From the NCBI RefSeq assembly GCF_004118675.1, contig NZ_SDHZ01000001.1, positions 186,001 through 250,000 on the forward strand: DNA of 64,000 nt, written 5' to 3'. Every line of letters starts with the position of its first letter. Positions within the stretch are counted from its first letter, which is position 1. Shown piece after piece: positions 27,488 to 35,978 of this stretch. Both the position numbers and the translations under genes were made by a program. The notes beneath the pieces were generated by a model. It worked only from the letters and a program-made list of their open reading frames with translations, ran no database searches and was not told the origin of the DNA. The DNA comes from Filimonas effusa. GTDB taxonomy: Bacteria; Bacteroidota; Bacteroidia; Chitinophagales; Chitinophagaceae.

Positions 27488-28474
27488 ATGTATAAGCATA
27501 TAGGTAAGATCTTTTTCCTGGGCTTGCTGGCTGCCTTATGGCTTGCCGGTTGCAAAAAAGAAAGTTTTGAAAAGCCCGTAAATGCCGCGTTTACGCTGGA
27601 AGCTGTCAGTGATACCGTGTTCTGGGGAGCTAAGTTTAAACTGAGCATCATTAAAACACCGGACATCAGATCTTTGAATGTGTCCCTCGTTTCAGTTGAT
27701 AATAGCAAGGAGGTGTTCAAAGACACGCTGACCGATACCACGGATAGCTACTTGTTATCTAAAGAAATAACCGTACCTGCAGACGGCTCCTGGGCTGGAA
27801 AGTACATTCTGAAATTAACAGCTTCGTCTGTGAACGGTAAAGCTGAAACCGACACTGTTTATTTTAAAAAGGGTGTTGCCAATTATTACCTGGTAGGTGG
27901 ATCGTCCTCAGCAGGATGGGATCCGGTTGCCGGGATAAAATTTGCAGTCTTTACAAAAGATGCAAAGCCTTTTTACGACTACTATGGTTATCTTACCAAC
28001 GCTGGCGATGGGCTTAAAATATTACCCGGCAACGTGAATTGGGATGGTGGATTTGGTATGAAACCCGGAACGCCCGGGGTGCTTACCAATGCAGCAGATG
28101 CTGCTAACATCCCGGTGAGTGCCGATGGGTTTTATCGTCTCAGGCTGGATATGACGGATCTTACGAAACCGGGTTATGTACTGGTGCCGTCAAACTGGGG
28201 CATCATTGGCGACGCCACTGCGGGCGGCTGGGATAACAGCACTGCTATGACGTTTGCACCCGGAAAAGGAAATTATCAATGGACGATCACAGCAACGCTT
28301 ACTGCCGGTTCATTTAAGTTCAGGGAGAACAATGCCTGGGATGTAAATCTCGGCGTTGATGCCAATACTGCCTTGAAGTACGATGGCGACAATGTATCCG
28401 TTACCGCCGGAACTTATACCATAACGCTTAACCTGGCTCCGGCAGGATATACTTATTCTATTCAAAAAAAGTAA
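27488..28474 (+). CDS. SusE-like outer-membrane starch-binding lipoprotein
   Basis: A 328-residue lipoprotein with lipobox LAGC (C22). Residues 25-130 form an N-terminal Ig-like SusE domain. Two CBM-like sandwiches follow, with repeated signatures YYLVGGSSSAGWDP and WGIIGDATAGGWDN and aromatic residues suited to starch binding. That is one carbohydrate-binding unit fewer than SusF. It lies 17 bases after susD and 7 bases before the GH13 gene, so it is clearly in the operon. Confidence 0.88.
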   Translation: MYKHIGKIFFLGLLAALWLAGCKKESFEKPVNAAFTLEAVSDTVFWGAKFKLSIIKTPDIRSLNVSLVSVDNSKEVFKDTLTDTTDSYLLSKEITVPADGSWAGKYILKLTASSVNGKAETDTVYFKKGVANYYLVGGSSSAGWDPVAGIKFAVFTKDAKPFYDYYGYLTNAGDGLKILPGNVNWDGGFGMKPGTPGVLTNAADAANIPVSADGFYRLRLDMTDLTKPGYVLVPSNWGIIGDATAGGWDNSTAMTFAPGKGNYQWTITATLTAGSFKFRENNAWDVNLGVDANTALKYDGDNVSVTAGTYTITLNLAPAGYTYSIQKK

Positions 28475-28481
28475 TGTATAG

Positions 28482-30368
28482 ATGAAGTCTTGTTTTATGA
28501 ATGGCATTTCAATAACAATACAGCGGCAGGTGCTCACAGGCCTGCTGCTGTTTTCAGTAACCATAGGTATTGCACAGTCCCATGACACGATCGATCGTAT
28601 AGAACCGGTATGCTGGTTTACAGGTATGAAAATGCATGCTATCCAGCTTATAGCACATGGCAAAGGATTATCAGCTTATACCCCCGCTATAGACTGGAAA
28701 GGGGTAACTGTAAAAGCTGTTCATAAAGTAGAGAACCCCGATTATCTGTTTATAGATCTGGATATAACTCCTGCTGCACCGGCAGGTGTATTCCCTATCG
28801 TATTTTCCCGGAAAGGAAAGCCCGACAGGAAATATAGTTATGAGTTGAAGCAAAGGAATAAAGGAGTAAAGGCGCAGGGGGTAACCAGTAAGGATTTTAT
28901 TTACCTGCTGATGCCCGACCGCTTTTGCAATGGTGACACCAGCAACGATACAATAGCAGGTATGTTCGATAATGTCGTCGACAGGAATATGCTTTCTGCC
29001 CGCCACGGCGGCGACCTGCAAGGTGTAATGAACCGGTTGGATTACCTGCAGGATCTTGGCATAACGGCACTTTGGATGACTCCGGCGCTGGAGAACAATG
29101 AAGAAGCAACTTCTTATCATGGATACGCCAACACCGAAAGTTATCATATCGACAGGCGTTACGGCAGCAATGAATTATTTAAAGCGTTAACCGATTCACT
29201 TCATGCCAGGAATATGAAAATGGTAATGGATGTGGTGCCCAATCATTTCGGCGAAAAACACTGGACAGTAGTTGATTTGCCGATGAAAGACTGGGTGCAT
29301 CAATGGCCTGTGTTTACGAGGTCAAGTTTCCGCGACCAGGTAGTGCCGGACCCTTATGCCGCTGCAGCCGATCGTAAACGAATGACCGATGGCTGGTTCG
29401 ATAGCCATATGCCCGATATGAACCAAAGTAATCCCTATGTGCAGCGCTATATCATTCAAAGCCATATCTGGTGGATAGAATATGCCGGTATAGATGCTTT
29501 CAGGATAGATACCTATCCTTATAACGATTTATCATTCATGAGCAAATGGCGTAAAGCTATCCTTGACGAATATCCTGCTTTTAGTTGTTTTGGTGAAGCA
29601 TGGGTGCAAAGTGTAGCCAATCAGGCTTACTTTACAGGAGGGAGCAAACTGGGGCAGCCCGTTGATACGCACCTGGAGGGTGTCACCGACTTCCAGTTCC
29701 AATATGCGATAAAAGACATCATGAGTGGTAGCACGGACAGTGCAGGAGACATAAACAGGTTGTACAACGTACTGGCTTCAGATTTTCTTTACAAAAACCC
29801 TTATGCCAATGTGCTGTTTCTCGACAACCACGACATGAGCCGTTATTTCTCAGTGATCAATGAAAATGTGGAAAGATATAAGGCCGCGTTGGCCGTATTG
29901 CTCACTACCCGCGGCATTCCGCAGCTTTATTATGGAGCCGAGGTGTTAATGAAAAACCTATCCAATCCGGATGGCCTGGTAAGAGAGGATTTTAAAGGTG
30001 GCTGGCCCGGTGATCAGGTGAATAAGTTTACTGCCGCAGGACGTACAGCCCACGAGAACGAAGTGTTCGATTATATCCGTGTACTTGCTAATTATCGGAA
30101 GAATAATAAGGTGCTGCAGGATGGCCGTCTAATGCAATACATACCTGGGGATGGTGCCTATGTTTATTTTAGGTATGATAATGCAAAAACGGTGATGATA
30201 GCGCTCAATAACAGCAGCAAAGAAATAAAACTGGATGGCGAACGATTCTCAGAACGTATTCGCGGATTTAGTTCGGCCGTAAATGTTGTGACAGGCTCAA
30301 GGATAAAGGAACTGAAAACTTTTTCGCTACCTGCCAACACAACGCTGGTGCTGGAATTGCTGCAATAG
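28482..30368 (+). CDS. GH13 alpha-amylase family enzyme (neopullulanase/cyclomaltodextrinase-like, SusA type)
   Basis: A 628-residue enzyme: signal-like N-terminus (about 15-32), an N-terminal sandwich of the cyclomaltodextrinase type (about 38-128), then the GH13 barrel. The four conserved regions are visible: DVVPNHF, GIDAFRIDTYPYN with nucleophile D343, FGEAW with acid/base E372, and LDNHDMSR with D451. A C-terminal sandwich closes the protein (about 550-628). It cleaves alpha-1,4 bonds in imported or periplasmic maltodextrins or cyclodextrins. The absence of a lipobox suggests a periplasmic, SusA-like rather than surface SusG-like enzyme. It is the last gene of the locus. Confidence 0.9.
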   Translation: MKSCFMNGISITIQRQVLTGLLLFSVTIGIAQSHDTIDRIEPVCWFTGMKMHAIQLIAHGKGLSAYTPAIDWKGVTVKAVHKVENPDYLFIDLDITPAAPAGVFPIVFSRKGKPDRKYSYELKQRNKGVKAQGVTSKDFIYLLMPDRFCNGDTSNDTIAGMFDNVVDRNMLSARHGGDLQGVMNRLDYLQDLGITALWMTPALENNEEATSYHGYANTESYHIDRRYGSNELFKALTDSLHARNMKMVMDVVPNHFGEKHWTVVDLPMKDWVHQWPVFTRSSFRDQVVPDPYAAAADRKRMTDGWFDSHMPDMNQSNPYVQRYIIQSHIWWIEYAGIDAFRIDTYPYNDLSFMSKWRKAILDEYPAFSCFGEAWVQSVANQAYFTGGSKLGQPVDTHLEGVTDFQFQYAIKDIMSGSTDSAGDINRLYNVLASDFLYKNPYANVLFLDNHDMSRYFSVINENVERYKAALAVLLTTRGIPQLYYGAEVLMKNLSNPDGLVREDFKGGWPGDQVNKFTAAGRTAHENEVFDYIRVLANYRKNNKVLQDGRLMQYIPGDGAYVYFRYDNAKTVMIALNNSSKEIKLDGERFSERIRGFSSAVNVVTGSRIKELKTFSLPANTTLVLELLQ

Positions 30369-30400
30369 CGCTGAAATTTGTTGGCCCGTTTTGAGGCATG

Positions 30401-30441
30401 AAAATGCCCCCGGCAAAGTCTTTTGCTTTCGGGGGCATTTT
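30401..30441. terminator. Bidirectional intrinsic terminator between GH13 and M16 genes
   Basis: A perfect 12-bp stem, AAAATGCCCCCG (30401-30412) with CGGGGGCATTTT (30430-30441), with inner GCAAA/TTTGC pairing. A and T tracts on both sides make it functional in both orientations between convergent operons. Confidence 0.85.
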
Positions 30442-30476
30442 CTTTTTTGGATACCCTTTATTTCTTTTGTTCCGGT

Positions 30477-33257
30477 CTAGTTCGTCTCTGGTAAAAGTAC
30501 AATGCGAACATGGTTGCTGTTATTCAGGAACTGGTTGGCTGTGCGTTTGATGTTTTCAGGTGTTACTTCTTTCAGGCGTTCGTATAAATACTTGACGCCC
30601 ACTTTTTCATTCCGTTGAGAAGCAACGGTAAGATAGGATAACCAGAACCCGTTTTCTTTTTCCGCTCTTTCCAGGCTTTTGTTCTCTCCCGCTAAATACT
30701 TTTCTACGGTTTCCTTATCTATGCCTTGCGTTTTAAGCTTTTCAATTTCCTTGTTGGTGCTTGCAATGAGTGCTTCTGCATTGTCAGGATGGCATATGAA
30801 CCGGATGGAAAGATTGTATTCACCTGACGGTAGTTCCTGCGTTGCTGCATTGGCCTGAACGGTGTACACGCCACCTTCTTCCTCTCTCAGGCGTTCCATT
30901 AATTTCATATTTAATACACCAGCCAGTGCTTTTAACTGGATATTTGCGGAGGGGCTATATTCGAATTCACCAGGAAAAGATAAGAATACGCTGGCTTTGG
31001 CTTCTTTGCCACGCACTACTTTGCGGGAAATGATACCTGAAGGAGGCTTTACGCCGGGGTGCTGCACTTGTTCTCTTTTGTTACTTGAAGGCAGGGAGGC
31101 CAGGTAACGCAGCAACAATGGCTTGATGCCCTCTGCGTCGAAATTTCCTGCAAAAACAAATGTAAAGTCGCCTGCATTGCCGAAACGTTCCTTATAAATA
31201 TCGAGTGCTTTTAATGGGTTTAACTTGTCCAGTTCTCTCTCGGGCATTTTCATTTTCCTGAAATAATGATTGGCCATCACAGCCATCACCGTATCCTGGA
31301 ATACTTCCTGCGCAACCTTTCCGGCATTGGCATAGGCAAATCGTTGCTGCTCTGTAAATTGTTTGAAAACAGTAGTGTCGGCACGGGGGCTGGTGAAGTA
31401 AAGATAAACAAGCTGCAATGCCGTTTCCAGTTCTTCCTTCGACGCACTTCCCGATAGTCCTTCACTTTGATCGGTGATATAAGGTGATACCGAAACCATT
31501 CTGCCATTCAGTAGCTGTTGCAGCGATTGCCTGTTGAGCTGGCCTGCACCACTATTGGCTACCAACGATCCCGCGATTCGTCCTGTGAAATAGTCCTCAT
31601 CCTTCACCAGCGACAGGCCACCCGGGCTCGACGCGTTGAATAGTATCTGGTCGTTATTGAAACGGGTTGGTTTTAAGATCACCTTTATGCCATTTTCCAG
31701 GATAAGGGTAGTGATGTTGTTTTCTTCATCTTTTGCCGTAGAACGTATAACTCCCGGAAAAGGCTGTGTATCCATAAGACGAAGGCCTGTTGTGTTTTTT
31801 TCAGTATAACCTGAAGTTCCGCTTGTGTTCAGCCATTCCATCATCTTTTGTTCAGTTGGCAGGTTTGCTTTCTCCTTCTCCTCTGCCTGTATAATGATAT
31901 CCCTGTTCACTGCCGAAAAGTATTTCCGGTATAATTGGTTGGCCTCTCCGGTTTTTAGTGTGCCTAATATCGTATCGGTAAGTGCATATTCATAGGCGAT
32001 GCCGGGGCTGGCAGTATGGTGAAGGAAAAGCTCCACGTATTCCTTTACATAGTTGTCTGAAGGTAGTTTGTCTTGCTCGTTGTAAAGCTGTGCAATACCT
32101 GCTTTATAAAGCACTGATGCTCTTTTTAGCTCTGTGTCTGAAAAGCCTGATTGGGCGGCTTGCTGTAATATTGCCCACCATGCTTTAACTCCTTTTTCAA
32201 ATTCCCCGGGTTTTGTGTGTACCGTAGCGCCCAATGCATCTAAATTGGAGAGCATTTTCCCGATGGAATAACCTGCCTGTAAAAACGGTGCGTCAGCCTG
32301 TGTTGCTATTTCATTGAAGCGATGATTCATCATGATCGACACAATCGCCCGCACAACGTTTTCTCGGTAATCTGCTTTTGTTAACAGGGAGTAACCTGTA
32401 TGTTTAATGGTCATCTGTACCGCAGTACCCGTTAACTCCGGATCTGTAACAATACGGAACTGGTTTTTCCCTGTAAGCGGTATGGTATATTGTACACGCA
32501 CAGGAGCATTAACCGGCGTTTTAAGATCGGAGAATAAAGCCTTTATTTTTTTCTCTATCTCGTTTTCGTTGATGTCACCTACAACTATCAGTGCCTGCAG
32601 ATCGGGACGGTACCAGTTGTGATAAAATTGCTTTATTTCGGAATGCCTGAAGCTGGTAAGCACGTTTTCTGTCCCTATAGGCATACGGGATGCATAACGC
32701 GACTGGTTGAAACTTATAGGCAGCAGGATGGTTTGTAAACGTTGTGAAGCGCTGATGCCTTGCCGCTTTTCCGAAAGTATGACGCCTCTTTCTTTGTCTA
32801 TTTCGCTGTCGTCGAGCGTAATACTGCCTGCCCAGTCGCGCATGATCTGCATGGCATTATGCAACACCGCCGTATCATCGGAGGCTACAGGTAGCTGGAA
32901 TACGGTTTCGTCAAAACTGGTATAGGCATTAAGGTCGGCGCCAAATCGTACGCCTGCTTTTTCAAGATAATTGACCAGGCTGTTTTTGGGGAAATGAAGC
33001 GTACCGTTGAATGCCATGTGTTCCAGGAAATGTGCCAACCCTTGTTGCTCATCTGTTTCCAGTATAGAGCCTACTTTGTTGACCAGGTAGAATAGGACCC
33101 TTTTTTCGGGTGTGGCATTCTTCCGGATATAATAGGTGAACCCATTGGATAGTTTGCCTGTCCTTATATTTTTATCGAGAGGTATTGTGTCGTTTAAGTC
33201 ACGACCATAAGCCTGACCATGGCAAAGCAAGGCCAGTACCAGTAGTTTCCGGATCAT
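30477..33257 (-). CDS. M16 family (insulinase/pitrilysin-type) zinc metallopeptidase
   Basis: A 926-residue secreted peptidase (signal 1-18). The active half has the inverted zinc motif HFLEH (H76, E79, H80) with a downstream Glu in the ERGVILSEKRQG segment. The second, inactive M16_C-like half follows after a linker, with SSPGGLS-type and RLREEEGGVYTVQ motifs. The clamshell architecture degrades small unfolded peptides. It is the last gene of the minus-strand SusCD-ABC-MutS cluster, 32 bases after the second MutS-like gene, so a role in breaking down an imported peptide is a reasonable inference. Confidence 0.9.
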   Translation of the reverse strand: MIRKLLVLALLCHGQAYGRDLNDTIPLDKNIRTGKLSNGFTYYIRKNATPEKRVLFYLVNKVGSILETDEQQGLAHFLEHMAFNGTLHFPKNSLVNYLEKAGVRFGADLNAYTSFDETVFQLPVASDDTAVLHNAMQIMRDWAGSITLDDSEIDKERGVILSEKRQGISASQRLQTILLPISFNQSRYASRMPIGTENVLTSFRHSEIKQFYHNWYRPDLQALIVVGDINENEIEKKIKALFSDLKTPVNAPVRVQYTIPLTGKNQFRIVTDPELTGTAVQMTIKHTGYSLLTKADYRENVVRAIVSIMMNHRFNEIATQADAPFLQAGYSIGKMLSNLDALGATVHTKPGEFEKGVKAWWAILQQAAQSGFSDTELKRASVLYKAGIAQLYNEQDKLPSDNYVKEYVELFLHHTASPGIAYEYALTDTILGTLKTGEANQLYRKYFSAVNRDIIIQAEEKEKANLPTEQKMMEWLNTSGTSGYTEKNTTGLRLMDTQPFPGVIRSTAKDEENNITTLILENGIKVILKPTRFNNDQILFNASSPGGLSLVKDEDYFTGRIAGSLVANSGAGQLNRQSLQQLLNGRMVSVSPYITDQSEGLSGSASKEELETALQLVYLYFTSPRADTTVFKQFTEQQRFAYANAGKVAQEVFQDTVMAVMANHYFRKMKMPERELDKLNPLKALDIYKERFGNAGDFTFVFAGNFDAEGIKPLLLRYLASLPSSNKREQVQHPGVKPPSGIISRKVVRGKEAKASVFLSFPGEFEYSPSANIQLKALAGVLNMKLMERLREEEGGVYTVQANAATQELPSGEYNLSIRFICHPDNAEALIASTNKEIEKLKTQGIDKETVEKYLAGENKSLERAEKENGFWLSYLTVASQRNEKVGVKYLYERLKEVTPENIKRTANQFLNNSNHVRIVLLPETN

Positions 33258-33289
33258 TTGTTATTTTTTATAAATAGTGAAATAAGGCG

Positions 33290-34612
33290 CTACAAAGCGG
33301 TCTGCGACGGTTGCATATGGAGTAAGTCTATAATTTTTTCATTTTCTATAATAGTCATCCCGTGACGGTCGCTGGTAATACCCTCGGTAAGGGTATAAGT
33401 ATAGCTGGGTACATTGCCGTTCATTATAGTGGGAAGTTTGGCAAACCGTATATTGAAACAAGACTGTTGTAATGCCTCACCCGCTTCTATAATATGAGTG
33501 GAGATGATGAAAAGGCAGTTCCTGTACCTGGAGAATGCTGCCGTAACGGCCAGGGTGGCATCATACGCGTCTTTTACATTGGTGCCTTTGAATAGCTCAT
33601 CAAAAATGACAACCATATTCCTGCCTGCGGCAACTTCCTTTGCTACTTTTTTTACACGTAACACCTCCGCGTAAAAATGACTATAGCCCATGTCCAGGCT
33701 GTCGGGAACATTAATAGAGGTGTAGATGCCATCCCGCACAGAAAAACGCATATCGCCAGCCGCTACCGGGAAGCCCATATGTGCCAGGTATAGTGTAATA
33801 CCAACAGATTTCATGAACGTGGATTTGCCGGCCATATTGGCGCCTGTAAGGAACAACAGGTTTTGTTTTGCGTCCATATGTAATACATTGGGCACTGCTG
33901 CAGGTAAGCCGGGATGGCGTAAGGCCGGGGCGCTGAATACCTGCTGTGACGCAGGCAGGGCTATCGCATAACTGAACTGATGCTTCCTTGCAATGGCGCC
34001 TACCGCAATATATACATCCAGTTCGTAAATCTTTTCCAATAATAACTCCATGTCTTGCTGCATGGTATTACGTAGCAGGTGATCATAGCCGGCGGCTTTC
34101 AGCAGTGTGAGATTATTTGCCTCGTCTCCTGTTGCTATACTGGATAGCCGAGGGTCGGAAAGTATGTTTTTTACTGCACTCAATTGAGGAATATCCAGCT
34201 TGTCGGTAAAGGCATACAGGGAATGCACTGCCCGTATAGTGGCCTGAAGGGCCTTTAGAAACTGGCTGTATTGCTCATCATGCACCAGCAAGGCCATGAG
34301 CTTTTTCCGGAGCAGGTTTGTTGTGCAACTGAGTATGTTACTGCCGGTGCTGTTGCTCAGGTAACTTTCCACCAGGTTGAATGCTTCCTGTTCCAAAGGA
34401 AACGGAACGGCATTTTCCTGGAAATAACGGAAAACAGAGCTACGCTCATTAATAGCTGCTGCGTTGCTCAGCGGGTGGTGAAACATTTCACGAAGCAGTC
34501 TTTCGCCGCCTGCTGTTTTAACCTGGTTGAAAAGCGTATAAATGGAGTGCTGGCGATATTTGCCCATCAATCCAAGGTCTTCCAGCGTTTGTTTGTCGGT
34601 TATAAAGCTCAT
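33290..34612 (-). CDS. MutS-like ATPase, second paralogue (no mismatch-recognition domain)
   Basis: A 440-residue protein with the MutS core/lever-like helical region (1-230) and the MutS ABC ATPase (about 240-430). Walker A is TGANMAGKST (256-265), Walker B is VVIFDELFKGTN, and the ABC signature lies around SHFYAEVLRVKK. The His-switch segment is STHIIEAG. The N-terminal mismatch-binding and connector domains of MutS, and the Smr domain of MutS2, are absent. Its ATG overlaps the stop of the preceding paralogue by 4 bases (34609-34612), implying translational coupling and perhaps a heterodimer. The role is unknown; classical mismatch repair is unlikely. Confidence 0.85.
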   Translation of the reverse strand: MSFITDKQTLEDLGLMGKYRQHSIYTLFNQVKTAGGERLLREMFHHPLSNAAAINERSSVFRYFQENAVPFPLEQEAFNLVESYLSNSTGSNILSCTTNLLRKKLMALLVHDEQYSQFLKALQATIRAVHSLYAFTDKLDIPQLSAVKNILSDPRLSSIATGDEANNLTLLKAAGYDHLLRNTMQQDMELLLEKIYELDVYIAVGAIARKHQFSYAIALPASQQVFSAPALRHPGLPAAVPNVLHMDAKQNLLFLTGANMAGKSTFMKSVGITLYLAHMGFPVAAGDMRFSVRDGIYTSINVPDSLDMGYSHFYAEVLRVKKVAKEVAAGRNMVVIFDELFKGTNVKDAYDATLAVTAAFSRYRNCLFIISTHIIEAGEALQQSCFNIRFAKLPTIMNGNVPSYTYTLTEGITSDRHGMTIIENEKIIDLLHMQPSQTAL

Positions 34613-35943
34613 GACAATTTCATTTGTTGTATGCCTTCTTCCAATATGTTCAGTATACCTTCATTATTGACGATGACCATGCCATGCCGGTCGTTGGTAA
34701 TGCCTTCTTCAATGGTATAGGTGTACACTGGTATTGCTCCGTTCATTTTTGTAGGCAGGTAAATAAATTTAACGTTGTCGCAGGTTCGTTTTAAAATAGC
34801 TCCTGCTTCTATGATATGCGTAGATACTACAAACACACTGTTGCGATGCCGTGCAAATCCTTCAACGATAGCGATAGTTGCCTCGCATGCATCTTTTACA
34901 TTGGTGCCACGGAATAATTCGTCGAATACAATAAAAAGGTTTTTGCCCGCTGCCAGCTCCTGCGCCATCTTTTTTACCCTTAAAACCTCTGCATAAAAAT
35001 GACTGGCGCCTATGCCCAGGTTGTCGGGCAGGTTAATAGTAGTGTATATGCCGTCAGATACTGAGAATGTCATTCTTTCGGCGGCTACCGGGAATCCCAT
35101 ATGTGCCAGGTACATGGCTATACTAAACGACTTCATAAAAGTGGACTTCCCTGCCATATTTGCGCCGGTGAGGAAAATAAGATTGCTGCCGGAACCGATG
35201 CTTATGTTATTGCGGACAGCCTTGTTCACCTGCGGGTGGTAAATCCCTTCAATGCTTACGGTAAGCGGTTGCCGGGGAAGTGCCTTAGGTAATACGAATT
35301 CCCGTTCACGTGCAACCCGGGCCACAGCAATATATACATCCAGTTGATAGATATATTTTAATATTTTTTTTATCGTATCGTGATAACGAAAACGTAGGAG
35401 TACATCAAACCCGGCAACCGCTTCAAAGCTTAATTTTTGCTTGCAATTGAGAATGGGAGCCAACGCAGGTTCGCTGAGTAATAGCTGCATCGACTCCTTT
35501 TCTGTATCGTAATCAGGTACCGGAGGCAGGGATTGTAGAAAACGACGGCATGTTTTTAATACATCGGCCAGCGCATGAACGCCTTTGATAACCTGTTGCA
35601 CGGCGGCTTCCGGTGCAAGCATATGGCCTAGCTTGCCGGCCAGTGAATGATGGGTCATTGATAACCTGGAACGCTCATCCCGGTTTGCCAGGTAAGCGTC
35701 AATAATCCCGAAGTCGCCCGGTGAAAACGGGAAGCCGGCGGCGGCATCTTTAAAATGCCGGATAATACCTGCACGCCGGTTAATGGCTTTGTCATCGGAT
35801 AACGGATGGCGGAACAGCTCTTCGAGCAGCGCCGCGCCACCGCTTGTGACGCAGCGGTTGAACAAATAAAATATCGATTCCGCCCCGTGTCTGCCAAAGA
35901 TATTCAGATCGTTCAGTGTTTGTTTATCAGTACTGAATAGCAT
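34609..35943 (-). CDS. MutS-like ATPase, first paralogue (no mismatch-recognition domain)
   Basis: A 444-residue paralogue of the next gene. Both begin with an F-TDKQTL-DL start and share GG--LL-E-F-HPLS around residue 35-50, Walker A TGANMAGKST (259-268), Walker B FIVFDELFRGTN (337-348), GASHFYAEVLRVKK and the STHIIEAG switch. Each keeps all ATPase motifs, so neither is a degenerate copy. They appear co-transcribed with SusC, SusD, ABC and M16 genes. An assembly ATPase or a DNA-linked role cannot be distinguished from sequence. Confidence 0.85.
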   Translation of the reverse strand: MLFSTDKQTLNDLNIFGRHGAESIFYLFNRCVTSGGAALLEELFRHPLSDDKAINRRAGIIRHFKDAAAGFPFSPGDFGIIDAYLANRDERSRLSMTHHSLAGKLGHMLAPEAAVQQVIKGVHALADVLKTCRRFLQSLPPVPDYDTEKESMQLLLSEPALAPILNCKQKLSFEAVAGFDVLLRFRYHDTIKKILKYIYQLDVYIAVARVAREREFVLPKALPRQPLTVSIEGIYHPQVNKAVRNNISIGSGSNLIFLTGANMAGKSTFMKSFSIAMYLAHMGFPVAAERMTFSVSDGIYTTINLPDNLGIGASHFYAEVLRVKKMAQELAAGKNLFIVFDELFRGTNVKDACEATIAIVEGFARHRNSVFVVSTHIIEAGAILKRTCDNVKFIYLPTKMNGAIPVYTYTIEEGITNDRHGMVIVNNEGILNILEEGIQQMKLS

Positions 35944-35978
35944 ATTGATAGATGATAGTATTATGCCTTAATGAACAG

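Noticed and set aside
33290-35943. Mismatch-repair mutS genes or a DNA-defence island
   Set aside because: Mismatch-recognition and connector domains are missing, no mutL, nuclease or methylase is nearby, and the genes are embedded in a SusCD operon.
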